Positions 1-5,760 of a stretch of 10,548 nt of DNA are shown here, one piece after another. The position numbers and the translations under genes were made by a program. A model generated the notes under the pieces. The model searched no databases. It saw only the letters and a list, made by a program, of their open reading frames with translations, and was not told where the DNA came from. Source of the DNA: Rhodoferax sp. (GTDB lineage: Bacteria; Pseudomonadota; Gammaproteobacteria; Burkholderiales; Burkholderiaceae_C); NCBI GenBank assembly GCA_029865675.1, contig JARXAU010000010.1, forward strand, positions 1-10,548, given 5' to 3'. The number at the start of each line of letters is the position of its first letter. Positions within the stretch are counted from its first letter, which is position 1.

Positions 1-962
1 ACCGGGCGCAAGTGGGTGTCCGCGCGCTTGTCGGACGGGATCAGCTGCAGGGTTTGGTTGATACGGCGCAGCCGCTCCACGTCCACCGCCAAAGAGTCGA
101 GAAAGATGCTAGAGAGCGCATGCCCCGCTATTTGGGCCAAATTGGGGTACTGCGGCTCGGCTTGGAGGTGCTGTTCGGGCTCGTGCATGCGTCCCACACC
201 GATGACCAAAATGCGCTCCGCTCCCAAGTGAATGGCCGCTGAGGTGGGTGCAGTTTGGCGCATAGAGCCGTCGCCAAAAAATGCCGCTCCTTGCGGCCCG
301 TCTAGACGCTCTGCTGGAAACACAAACGGAATAGCGGCACTGGCTAGCAAATGGGGCACGCTGAGGGGGCAACGCTGCGCCAGGCGCTGGTTGCGCACCC
401 AGGGCGAAAGCGGCGTGCCGCTTTCAAAAAAAGTGACGTGTTCGCCCGTGCTGTAGCTCGATGCGGTGATGGCCAGGGCCTGCAAATGACCGTCTTGCAG
501 CAGCATGGGCAGGCGCTCAAAGCGCACGCGCTGGTGCAGCAGCGCGCGCAGCGGGTGGTTGTTCAGCAGCGATTTGGGCCGAAACCGTTTTTGCCGCAGC
601 AGCCACCCCAGGGACAGCAGCGATAGCCAGCGCGCCCCCGACTTCACCATGCCAAAGACCCCGGTGTCGTACACCTGCCCCACATGAAAGTGGGCCCAAA
701 CCTCCACCAGCTCCTCCATAGTGGCGTCGAAATCGTCGGCTCCGCAGGCCAGCACCGCTGCGTTGATAGCCCCAGCCGACGTGCCGCTGATGATGGGAAA
801 AGGGTTGCCCAACATGGCGGTCGGCTGCGCGGCGGTCTCAGGCGCCTGCGTTAGGGCGAGCCGCGCGTGTTTGCGCATCTGGGCAATTTCGGCCAGTACG
901 CCCACTTGGTAAGCGGCCCGGGCGCCACCGCCCGACAAAATGAGTCCTGTTGTTTGTCTCAT
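1..962 (-). CDS. Patatin-like phospholipase family protein (C-terminus cut by window edge)
   Basis: Reading the minus strand from the ATG at 962 gives an open frame of at least 320 codons that leaves the window at position 1. The N-terminus carries the oxyanion-hole glycine motif SGGGARAAYQ (residues 10-19). The nucleophile elbow GTSAG follows, with Ser62 as the expected catalytic serine. A GDGS motif at residues 230-233 supplies the dyad Asp231; many patatins have DGA or DGG there. Together these define the patatin (PF01734) Ser-Asp hydrolase fold, so acyl-ester or phospholipid hydrolysis is likely, but the substrate is unknown. There is no signal peptide, so it is probably cytoplasmic or membrane-associated. 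No strong Shine-Dalgarno sequence precedes the ATG; I chose it because the glycine motif starts right after it, as is usual in the family. It is divergent from apbC. Family call is secure; function beyond lipid hydrolase is not. Confidence 0.93.
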   Translation of the reverse strand, partial: MRQTTGLILSGGGARAAYQVGVLAEIAQMRKHARLALTQAPETAAQPTAMLGNPFPIISGTSAGAINAAVLACGADDFDATMEELVEVWAHFHVGQVYDTGVFGMVKSGARWLSLLSLGWLLRQKRFRPKSLLNNHPLRALLHQRVRFERLPMLLQDGHLQALAITASSYSTGEHVTFFESGTPLSPWVRNQRLAQRCPLSVPHLLASAAIPFVFPAERLDGPQGAAFFGDGSMRQTAPTSAAIHLGAERILVIGVGRMHEPEQHLQAEPQYPNLAQIAGHALSSIFLDSLAVDVERLRRINQTLQLIPSDKRADTHLRP

Positions 963-994
963 GCGCTAATGGTAGAGGGGTTTTGACGTTGGCA

Positions 995-1019
995 ACCCAA
1001 GGCAGCCCCCCGCTTGGGT
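995..1019. repeat. Perfect 7-bp inverted repeat in the divergent patatin/apbC gap
   Basis: ACCCAAG (995-1001) and CTTGGGT (1013-1019) are perfect inverted repeats around an 11-nt, C-rich centre. They sit in the 119-bp gap (963-1081) between two divergent genes, 33 bp from one start and 63 bp from the other. This is where an operator could lie, but it could also be chance or an RNA hairpin in a leader. I see no convincing sigma70 promoter in the gap: a TTGACG at 983-988 lacks a well-spaced -10 box. Confidence 0.35.
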
Positions 1020-1081
1020 AGACTCTGCGACCTTTGCGGCCACCCTTCGTTGCCCCCTGCCTTCACGTCCGATTGCACACT

Positions 1082-2170
1082 ATGCCCACCACCGACACCA
1101 TCCTGCAGGCTCTACAAACTGTGGTCGACCCCCACACAGGCAAAGACTTCGCCACTGGCAAATGTGTCAAAAACCTTCGAATCAGCGGCGACTCAGTCGA
1201 GTTTGACTTAGAGCTGGGCTACCCAGCCAACAGCCTGCTAAAGGGATTTTGCAACGCGCTCGCTGCTGCTGCTCAAACGGTGGAAGGCGTGGTCCACGTT
1301 GAAATCCAGCCGCGCCTGAACGTGTCGGCGCACGCGGTGCAGCGCGGCGTGCAATTGCTGCCTGGGGTGAAAAACATCGTGGCGGTGGCCTCGGGCAAGG
1401 GAGGGGTGGGCAAGAGCACCACTGCTGCCAATCTGGCGCTGGCGCTTGCCGCTGAAGGAGCCCGTGTGGGCCTGCTTGACGCCGATATTTATGGTCCCAG
1501 CATGCCCATGATGATGGGCATCACCGGCAAACCGGCTTCTGCCGACGGCAAGACCATGGAGCCCATGCTGAACTACGGCGTGCAGGTCATGTCGATTGGC
1601 TTCTTGGTGCCGCAAGACGAGGCCATGATCTGGCGCGGCCCCATGGCCACGCAAGCGCTGGAGCAATTGCTGCGCCAAACCCATTGGCAGGAACTGGACT
1701 ATTTAATTGTGGACATGCCCCCCGGCACCGGGGACATTGCGCTCACGTTGAGTCAGCGCGTGCCCAAGACCGGCGCGGTGATCGTCACTACGCCCCAGGA
1801 CATTGCGCTCTTGGACGCTAAAAAGGGCATCAAGATGTTTGAGAAAGTGGGCGTTCCCATTTTGGGCATTGTGGAAAACATGGCGGTGCATGTGTGCAGC
1901 CAGTGCGGCCATGTGGAGCACATTTTTGGAGCGGACGGTGGCAAGAATATGGCCGCCGCATACGGTATGAACTACCTGGGCGCCTTGCCACTGGCGATGT
2001 CTATTCGCGAGCAGGCCGACAGCGGTTGCCCCACCGTGGTGGCAGACCCACAGGGCGAAGTTGCGGGCCTGTACCTGGCGCTGGCACGCAAGGTGGCGGT
2101 GGGAATTGCAGCTAAAAACAAAGATTTTTCCAACAAGTTTCCTAGCATCACCATCTCCAAAACCACCTGA
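1082..2170 (+). CDS. apbC: Iron-sulfur cluster carrier protein ApbC (Mrp/NBP35 family P-loop ATPase)
   Basis: This 362-aa protein belongs to the Mrp/ApbC group of deviant-Walker ATPases, which bind a [4Fe-4S] cluster in a dimer and pass it to apo-enzymes in the cytoplasm. Residues about 5-80 form the MIP18/DUF59-like domain (DPHTGKDF near residue 16). The ATPase domain begins near residue 97 with the deviant Walker A SGKGGVGKST (104-113). DADIYGPS (133-140) and DMPPGTGD (211-218) follow. The cluster-ligand CxxC is present as CSQC (Cys272, Cys275). Length fits the bacterial family. I place the start at the ATG at 1082: an in-frame start at 1034 would add 16 residues of non-family sequence. No clear Shine-Dalgarno sequence precedes 1082. 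The last 15 residues (NKDFSNKFPSITISK...) look like a variable tail. It appears to be transcribed alone or ahead of the LysR gene. Confidence 0.96.
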   Translation: MPTTDTILQALQTVVDPHTGKDFATGKCVKNLRISGDSVEFDLELGYPANSLLKGFCNALAAAAQTVEGVVHVEIQPRLNVSAHAVQRGVQLLPGVKNIVAVASGKGGVGKSTTAANLALALAAEGARVGLLDADIYGPSMPMMMGITGKPASADGKTMEPMLNYGVQVMSIGFLVPQDEAMIWRGPMATQALEQLLRQTHWQELDYLIVDMPPGTGDIALTLSQRVPKTGAVIVTTPQDIALLDAKKGIKMFEKVGVPILGIVENMAVHVCSQCGHVEHIFGADGGKNMAAAYGMNYLGALPLAMSIREQADSGCPTVVADPQGEVAGLYLALARKVAVGIAAKNKDFSNKFPSITISKTT

Positions 2171-2174
2171 CCCG

Positions 2175-2194
2175 CACGCGCTGTTCAGCGTGTG
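2175..2194 (+). repeat. Hairpin immediately after apbC, no T-tract
   Basis: CACGCGCT (2175-2182) can pair over all 8 positions (one G-U) with AGCGTGTG (2187-2194) around a GTTC loop. It starts 5 nt after the apbC stop codon. No run of T follows, so it is not a classical Rho-independent terminator, though it could stabilise the 3' end of the transcript. The element CACGCGCTG recurs at 2398. Confidence 0.4.
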
Positions 2195-2201
2195 GGTGGT
2201 T

Positions 2202-2215
2202 GTCGGTCAACCGAC
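2202..2215. repeat. Short palindrome, 6-bp arms around 2 bp
   Basis: GTCGGT (2202-2207) and ACCGAC (2210-2215) are perfect inverted repeats around CA. The 2-bp centre is too tight for a good RNA hairpin, so a DNA-binding site for a dimeric protein is the more natural reading if it is functional. No regulator can be assigned from the sequence. Confidence 0.3.
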
Positions 2216-2252
2216 CGCAGTTTCCTTGCGGGCATTGCGGCTTAGCCTGTCG

Positions 2253-2294
2253 CACAAACTGCTTCGAAAACCCGGCTGCACAGTGTGGTTTGTG
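2253..2294. repeat. Inverted repeat with 7-bp arms and a 28-nt centre
   Basis: CACAAAC (2253-2259) and GTTTGTG (2288-2294) are perfect inverted repeats. The 28-nt centre has some further local pairing potential. The element lies in the non-coding gap between apbC and the LysR gene. It has no recognised family and may be chance. Confidence 0.3.
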
Positions 2295-2320
2295 GAGGGC
2301 GGCGTTGTACCTTTGTGAGT

Positions 2321-2360
2321 ATGGGCGTGCAGGGGCGTGCAGGGGCGTGCAGGGGTGTGC
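2321..2360. repeat. 10-bp tandem repeat, four units
   Basis: Four consecutive 10-bp units fill 2321-2360. They read ATGGGCGTGC, then AGGGGCGTGC twice, then AGGGGTGTGC. The two central units are identical and each outer unit differs from them by one base. There are no spacers, so this is a microsatellite-like array and not a CRISPR. The 10-bp period puts every unit on nearly the same face of the helix. It lies 100 bp upstream of the probable LysR start and could be variable in copy number between strains. Confidence 0.85.
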
Positions 2361-2381
2361 AACAATAAAAATGATGTCCTT

Positions 2382-2396
2382 TGACTTAACTTGTCA
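2382..2396. promoter_or_regulatory. Possible LysR-type operator dyad (TGAC-N7-GTCA)
   Basis: TGAC (2382-2385) and GTCA (2393-2396) form a perfect short dyad around an A+T-rich centre, 64 bp upstream of the TTG start of the LysR gene. LysR-type regulators often bind interrupted dyads of about this size upstream of their own gene. A TTGACT at 2381-2386 overlaps it and could be a -35 box, but no good -10 box lies 16-18 bp downstream. Assignment as an operator is inference only. Confidence 0.25.
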
Positions 2397-2397
2397 T

Positions 2398-2413
2398 CAC
2401 GCGCTGACGTGTG
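2398..2413 (+). repeat. Second CACGCGCTG hairpin
   Basis: CACGCG (2398-2403) can pair with CGTGTG (2408-2413) around a CTGA loop, with one G-U pair. The first nine bases, CACGCGCTG, are identical to those at 2175-2183, and both copies are followed within a few bases by CGTGTGG. The two copies therefore look like related elements near both ends of the gap. Confidence 0.4.
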
Positions 2414-2422
2414 GTGTGCCAC

Positions 2423-2453
2423 CCGTGGCCGCGTCCATTCCACGGCCTGGAGG
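2423..2453 (+). promoter_or_regulatory. Hairpin followed by ribosome binding site that sets the TTG start
   Basis: CCGTGG (2423-2428) and CCACGG (2440-2445) form a perfect 6-bp hairpin with an 11-nt loop. A strong Shine-Dalgarno sequence GGAGG (2449-2453) follows, 6 nt before the TTG at 2460. The Shine-Dalgarno position is the main reason to start the LysR gene at that TTG. The hairpin ends 3 nt before it and could modulate initiation, which is speculative. Confidence 0.6.
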
Positions 2454-2459
2454 TCCTCT

Positions 2460-3422
2460 TTGAATCTACTTCCCAGCTTGCGGTACCTTGTAGCTTTGCA
2501 CGAGCATCGTCATTTCGGCCGGGCGGCGCAGGCTTGCCACATCACACAACCAGCGCTGTCTAATGCCTTGCGGGCGTTGGAGCAGGAGTTTGCGGCGGTC
2601 ATCGTCAAGCGCGAGCGCAATTACGTGGGCTTCACGACTGAGGGCGAAATCATTCTGGCCTCGGCCCAGCGGATGCTGCACGAGCATGCGCTGTTGCGGG
2701 AGTCGCTCAAGGGCGACGCGCTTGCACCGCACGGCCCGCTGCGTATTGGAGCAGTGCCCACCGCGATGCCGGTGGCCGCGCGCTTTGCCGCCATGCTGCA
2801 AGCACGGCAAAACGGCATCCGACCGGTGGTGTTGTCGCTCAGTTCAGCCGAGTTAGAAAAAGGCCTGGAAAATTTGTCTCTGGATCTGGCCATGGGCTAC
2901 ATCGAGCGCATGGATGCGCGCAGCACGCATCTGCGCTCGCTGGAGCAATATACCGAACACTATTTTTTGCTCCGCCGTGTCGACCATCCGCAAACTGACG
3001 GCCTGCGCATGGGTCAGCCCCTCACTTGGCGTCAGGCAGGCGGACTGCCCTTGTGCTTGTTAACACCTGAGATGCACAACCGCACGATAGTCGATGCCGC
3101 TTTGCGCCAAGCGGGCGTACAGGTGGTGCCTGCCATGGAGACCAACTCCATCCTTGCGATGGCGCTGAGCGTGTTGCAAGGCCAGATGTGCGGGATACTG
3201 CCCGGCGCACTGGTTGGCGCAGTCCGGAGCGACCGCCAACTGGAGGCACAGCCCCTGATCGAGCCTGAGATACAGACGCCAATCGGATTTATTTTCAACG
3301 CGCGGGCGCGACCGTCTCGGTCACAGCAGGCGGCCTTGGAACTGGCACGCGACGGTCAATGGTTGCAGCATGCCGCAATGCACAGCGGTCTGCTCACCTC
3401 GCCGATAGGGGGATCTTCTTAA
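2460..3422 (+). CDS. LysR-type transcriptional regulator
   Basis: This 320-aa protein has the standard LysR layout: an N-terminal winged helix-turn-helix (residues about 3-62, including HFGRAAQACHITQPALSNAL at 18-37), a linker helix, and a periplasmic-binding-like effector domain from about residue 90 to 300. I start it at TTG 2460, because GGAGG lies 6 nt upstream and the resulting N-terminus (MNLLPSLRYLVALHEHRHFG) matches where LysR proteins normally begin. The frame is open further upstream to 2391, but those 23 residues do not look like family sequence. The gene follows apbC in the same direction after a 289-bp gap and converges on the Liv-type operon. Its effector and targets cannot be read from the sequence. 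It might control itself, the convergent transporter operon or genes elsewhere. The LysR call is secure; the subgroup is unassigned. Confidence 0.93.
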   Translation: MNLLPSLRYLVALHEHRHFGRAAQACHITQPALSNALRALEQEFAAVIVKRERNYVGFTTEGEIILASAQRMLHEHALLRESLKGDALAPHGPLRIGAVPTAMPVAARFAAMLQARQNGIRPVVLSLSSAELEKGLENLSLDLAMGYIERMDARSTHLRSLEQYTEHYFLLRRVDHPQTDGLRMGQPLTWRQAGGLPLCLLTPEMHNRTIVDAALRQAGVQVVPAMETNSILAMALSVLQGQMCGILPGALVGAVRSDRQLEAQPLIEPEIQTPIGFIFNARARPSRSQQAALELARDGQWLQHAAMHSGLLTSPIGGSS

Positions 3423-3486
3423 CCGCCCAGCGCTCAGCGCAAGCAGTGACGAGGTTCGCAAGCCGCAAATTTTCCCTTGGTATATC

Positions 3487-3516
3487 CCAATCCGGCAGCC
3501 CTCTGGACCGTATTGG
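3487..3516. repeat. Imperfect inverted repeat between convergent genes
   Basis: CCAATCCGG (3487-3495) and CCGTATTGG (3508-3516) pair at eight of nine positions. A further CAG/CTG pairing lies inside the 12-nt loop. It sits in the 104-bp gap (3423-3526) between the ends of the convergent LysR and livF genes, where a bidirectional terminator would be expected. Neither flank has a T-tract, so terminator function is unproven. Nothing else is recognisable in the gap. Confidence 0.35.
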
Positions 3517-3526
3517 TACCTCTAGG

Positions 3527-4381
3527 CTACAACCAGCGCTTTCGACGGCGGTAGGACTTCATGTCGCGGAAGCTTTTGCGGCCCTCATTGGACACGCCCA
3601 GGTAAAACTCTTTGACGTCCGCGTTGTCGGCCAACGACTGGGCTGTGCCGTCCATCATCACGCGGCCACTTTCTAGGATGTAGCCGTAGTCTGCGTACTT
3701 GAGAGCCACGTTGGTGTTCTGTTCGGCCAGCAAAATACTCACGCCTTCTTTTTGATTGAGCTCACGAACGATTTCGAAAATTTCCGCAACGATTTGGGGT
3801 GCCAAACCCATCGAAGGCTCGTCCAATAACAACATACTCGGCTTGGCCATCATGGCACGACCAATTGCCACCATTTGCTGTTCACCACCCGATGTATATC
3901 CAGCCAAGCTGGTTCGCCGCGTTTTCAAGCGAGGAAAGTAGGCGTAAATTCTCTCAAGTTCTTGGCGAACTTGGGCCTGCTTGATGGGGCGGGCGTAGGC
4001 ACCAGTGATGAGATTTTCTTCCACGCTCAGGTGGCTGAAGCAGTGGCGACCCTCCATCACCTGCACCATACCCATGTCGACCATTTCGCCAGGCGCAAGT
4101 CCCTCCGTTCGTTTGCCCCGAAACTCGATAGAGCCCTTGGTCACTTCGCCGCGCTCCGACGCTAAAAGCGTTGAGACCGACTTCAGCGTGGTGCTTTTAC
4201 CAGCGCCATTTGCGCCAAGCAAGGCAACTATTTTTCCCTGGGGAACGACAAACGAGACGCCGCGCAACACGAGTATCACGTGGTCGTAGATCACCTCGAT
4301 GTTTTTTACCGACAAGATAGGTGCCGCCGAAGCCAAAGGCTCGGTGGCACCGCCTGTCGCGAGTGCTGTTGTCGGGCTCAC
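3527..4381 (-). CDS. livF: Branched-chain-amino-acid-type ABC transporter ATPase, LivF family
   Basis: This is one of two nucleotide-binding subunits of the importer, hydrolysing ATP on the cytoplasmic face. With a GTG start at 4381 it has 284 residues: Walker A GANGAGKST (56-64), signature SGGEQQM (164-170), Walker B MLLLDEP (183-189), and AEQN (219-222) with Gln221 where most ABC ATPases have the switch histidine. That Gln is normal for LivF. I choose GTG 4381 because it overlaps the binding-protein stop codon as GTGA, the common sign of translational coupling; a GTG at 4387 is also possible. E. coli LivF is about 237 aa. This protein has an extra N-terminal segment of about 20 residues and a strongly basic tail, GRKSFRDMKSYRRRKRWL (267-284). 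It is the last gene of the operon. Real substrates are set by the binding protein and are unknown. Confidence 0.93.
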   Translation of the reverse strand: MSPTTALATGGATEPLASAAPILSVKNIEVIYDHVILVLRGVSFVVPQGKIVALLGANGAGKSTTLKSVSTLLASERGEVTKGSIEFRGKRTEGLAPGEMVDMGMVQVMEGRHCFSHLSVEENLITGAYARPIKQAQVRQELERIYAYFPRLKTRRTSLAGYTSGGEQQMVAIGRAMMAKPSMLLLDEPSMGLAPQIVAEIFEIVRELNQKEGVSILLAEQNTNVALKYADYGYILESGRVMMDGTAQSLADNADVKEFYLGVSNEGRKSFRDMKSYRRRKRWL

Positions 4382-5724
4382 GAACACTTGCGCGGCGTAA
4401 TTTTGTTTTCGCCCGCGTACTTGGCGGCCGACTCTTCAATCAGCTTACGTATAAAGGCCGGATCGGGTGCGCCTGTCCAATCGGTAGTGAGAGTGAACTT
4501 ACTGCCGTCCCATTGCATTACGCGGAAGCGCTCAGAGCCATCGTGCTTGGTGCATGACATCTTGAACGGCCCGGACATACCCTGGATTCCTATCTCTTTG
4601 AGCTTCGCATCTGTAATGTCCAAGGCCTCGTAGCCGTCGCGAAACTCCGGGCCGGTAACGGTTTTACCCACCTTTTTGTGAATGCGCTGGGCGTTCTTTA
4701 AGGCCTCGATCCACATCGCTGCGGCTCCGACACCGCGGTTGTAATAGACCGAGCCGATGCGCTCACGGTCTTGCAAATTTCCCTTACCCGCACCGTACAC
4801 CACCTTCTCGATATCCTGAATCAGTGGGAACTTGCCTGGCACGGCATTCGCCGTTACGTAAGTGCCCTTGGCAGCTTCGCCTGCGGGCACCATGTCTTCC
4901 TCAGCTCCGCCGAAAGAAACGTAAACCATGCGGTTGCGCGGGAACCCAACGCGCGCCGCGTTAGTAATGGCGGTGGAGTTCATGCCCGAACCCGCGCCCC
5001 AAAAAGTCACCCAATCGGCTTTTTCGCGGCGAATCTGCAGCCACTGCGATTGTTGCTCCAGACCCGGCGGAGGGACAGGTATCTCGACGAGCTTTACACC
5101 CCACTGCTTGGTGATCTCGCGCATCGCCGGCAATGGCTCGCGCCCAAAAGCGCTGTCGATGTGCAGGTGCACTACGGTCTTGCCCTTCATCTTGTCGATA
5201 CCGCCTTCTTGCTGTGCCATGAAGGACAGCTGGACTGCGACTTGTCCCCAGTAGTGGCCCGCTGCGTTAAAGACCCAGGGCCAAACAGTGCCGTCAGCGG
5301 CGTCGGTTCGCCCATAGCCATACTGCGCCAGCACCACGTTATCGGGCTCCATGCGGTTAATTACTGCATAAGCGCCCGGCGTACCCAGGGTATCGAACAC
5401 CACCATCTTCTGGTTGCCTTTGTTTAACAAGCGCTGGTAGCACTCCACGGTCCGTGCAGCGTTGTACTCAGTCTCGCACTCTTCCCATGTCATTTTGACG
5501 CCGCCAACGCCTCCGAACTTCATATTCACGTAGTTCAAATAATCAATAATCCCCCCGTAATAGCCCGTACCCATCGCGGAGTAAGGGCCGACGCGGCTAC
5601 TAGGAATTCCAAAGTACTGCTCTTGGGCTTGAGCTATCGCCGCAGTGGGGCTGAGTACCGCGAGCGTGAGTCCTACGGCAGTCAAACCCCGCAATAGGCT
5701 GTTGCGAATTGAGTGGTAATTCAT
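4378..5724 (-). CDS. Periplasmic substrate-binding protein of Liv-type ABC importer
   Basis: This 448-aa protein is a Leu/Ile/Val-type periplasmic binding protein (Peripla_BP_6-like), the specificity subunit of the importer. Residues 1 to about 34 form a Sec signal peptide: basic RNSLLRG, a hydrophobic core, then cleavage near AIAQA. There is no lipobox cysteine, so it should be free in the periplasm. Two lobes follow. Four cysteines are present in the mature part (83, 95, 391, 447), enough for two disulfides. At over 410 mature residues it is larger than LivJ or LivK (about 345). The ATG at 5724 is preferred because the Shine-Dalgarno AGGAG lies 8 nt upstream; the ATG at 5730 lies only 2 nt from it. 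It sits between livM and livF and overlaps livF by 4 nt. The ligand is unknown; context with a CoA ligase favours a carboxylate over an amino acid (inference). Confidence 0.9.
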   Translation of the reverse strand: MNYHSIRNSLLRGLTAVGLTLAVLSPTAAIAQAQEQYFGIPSSRVGPYSAMGTGYYGGIIDYLNYVNMKFGGVGGVKMTWEECETEYNAARTVECYQRLLNKGNQKMVVFDTLGTPGAYAVINRMEPDNVVLAQYGYGRTDAADGTVWPWVFNAAGHYWGQVAVQLSFMAQQEGGIDKMKGKTVVHLHIDSAFGREPLPAMREITKQWGVKLVEIPVPPPGLEQQSQWLQIRREKADWVTFWGAGSGMNSTAITNAARVGFPRNRMVYVSFGGAEEDMVPAGEAAKGTYVTANAVPGKFPLIQDIEKVVYGAGKGNLQDRERIGSVYYNRGVGAAAMWIEALKNAQRIHKKVGKTVTGPEFRDGYEALDITDAKLKEIGIQGMSGPFKMSCTKHDGSERFRVMQWDGSKFTLTTDWTGAPDPAFIRKLIEESAAKYAGENKITPRKCS

Positions 5725-5731
5725 TTGCATG

Positions 5732-5738
5732 TCTCCTT
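5732..5738 (-). promoter_or_regulatory. Strong ribosome binding site of the binding-protein gene
   Basis: On the minus strand AAGGAGA (5738-5732) is a near-perfect Shine-Dalgarno sequence. It lies 2 nt from the ATG at 5730 if AGGAG is taken as the core, and 8 nt from the ATG at 5724. It is the strongest such site in the operon, in keeping with the usual high demand for binding protein relative to membrane subunits, and it decides the start in favour of 5724. Confidence 0.7.
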
Positions 5739-5760
5739 TTAAACAGGTTTTTGGAAAGCA

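Noticed and set aside
983..1024. TTGACG at 983-988 with TAGACT at 1019-1024 as an apbC promoter
   Set aside because: The spacing is 30 bp, far from the 16-18 bp needed for sigma70.
1238..1684. Minus-strand open frame of 148 codons inside apbC
   Set aside because: Shadow of apbC; the His-rich, low-information translation does not look like a protein.
2321..2360. Possible CRISPR array
   Set aside because: The 10-bp units are directly adjacent with no spacers, and no cas gene is near.
3423..3526. Rho-independent terminator between the convergent LysR and livF genes
   Set aside because: An imperfect hairpin exists at 3487-3516, but no T-tract follows it on either strand, so it is kept only as an inverted repeat.
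4771..5427. Plus-strand open frame of 218 codons antisense to the binding-protein gene
   Set aside because: It lies wholly inside a well-supported minus-strand gene, has no recognisable domain and has no ribosome binding site. Long antisense frames are common in GC-rich coding DNA.
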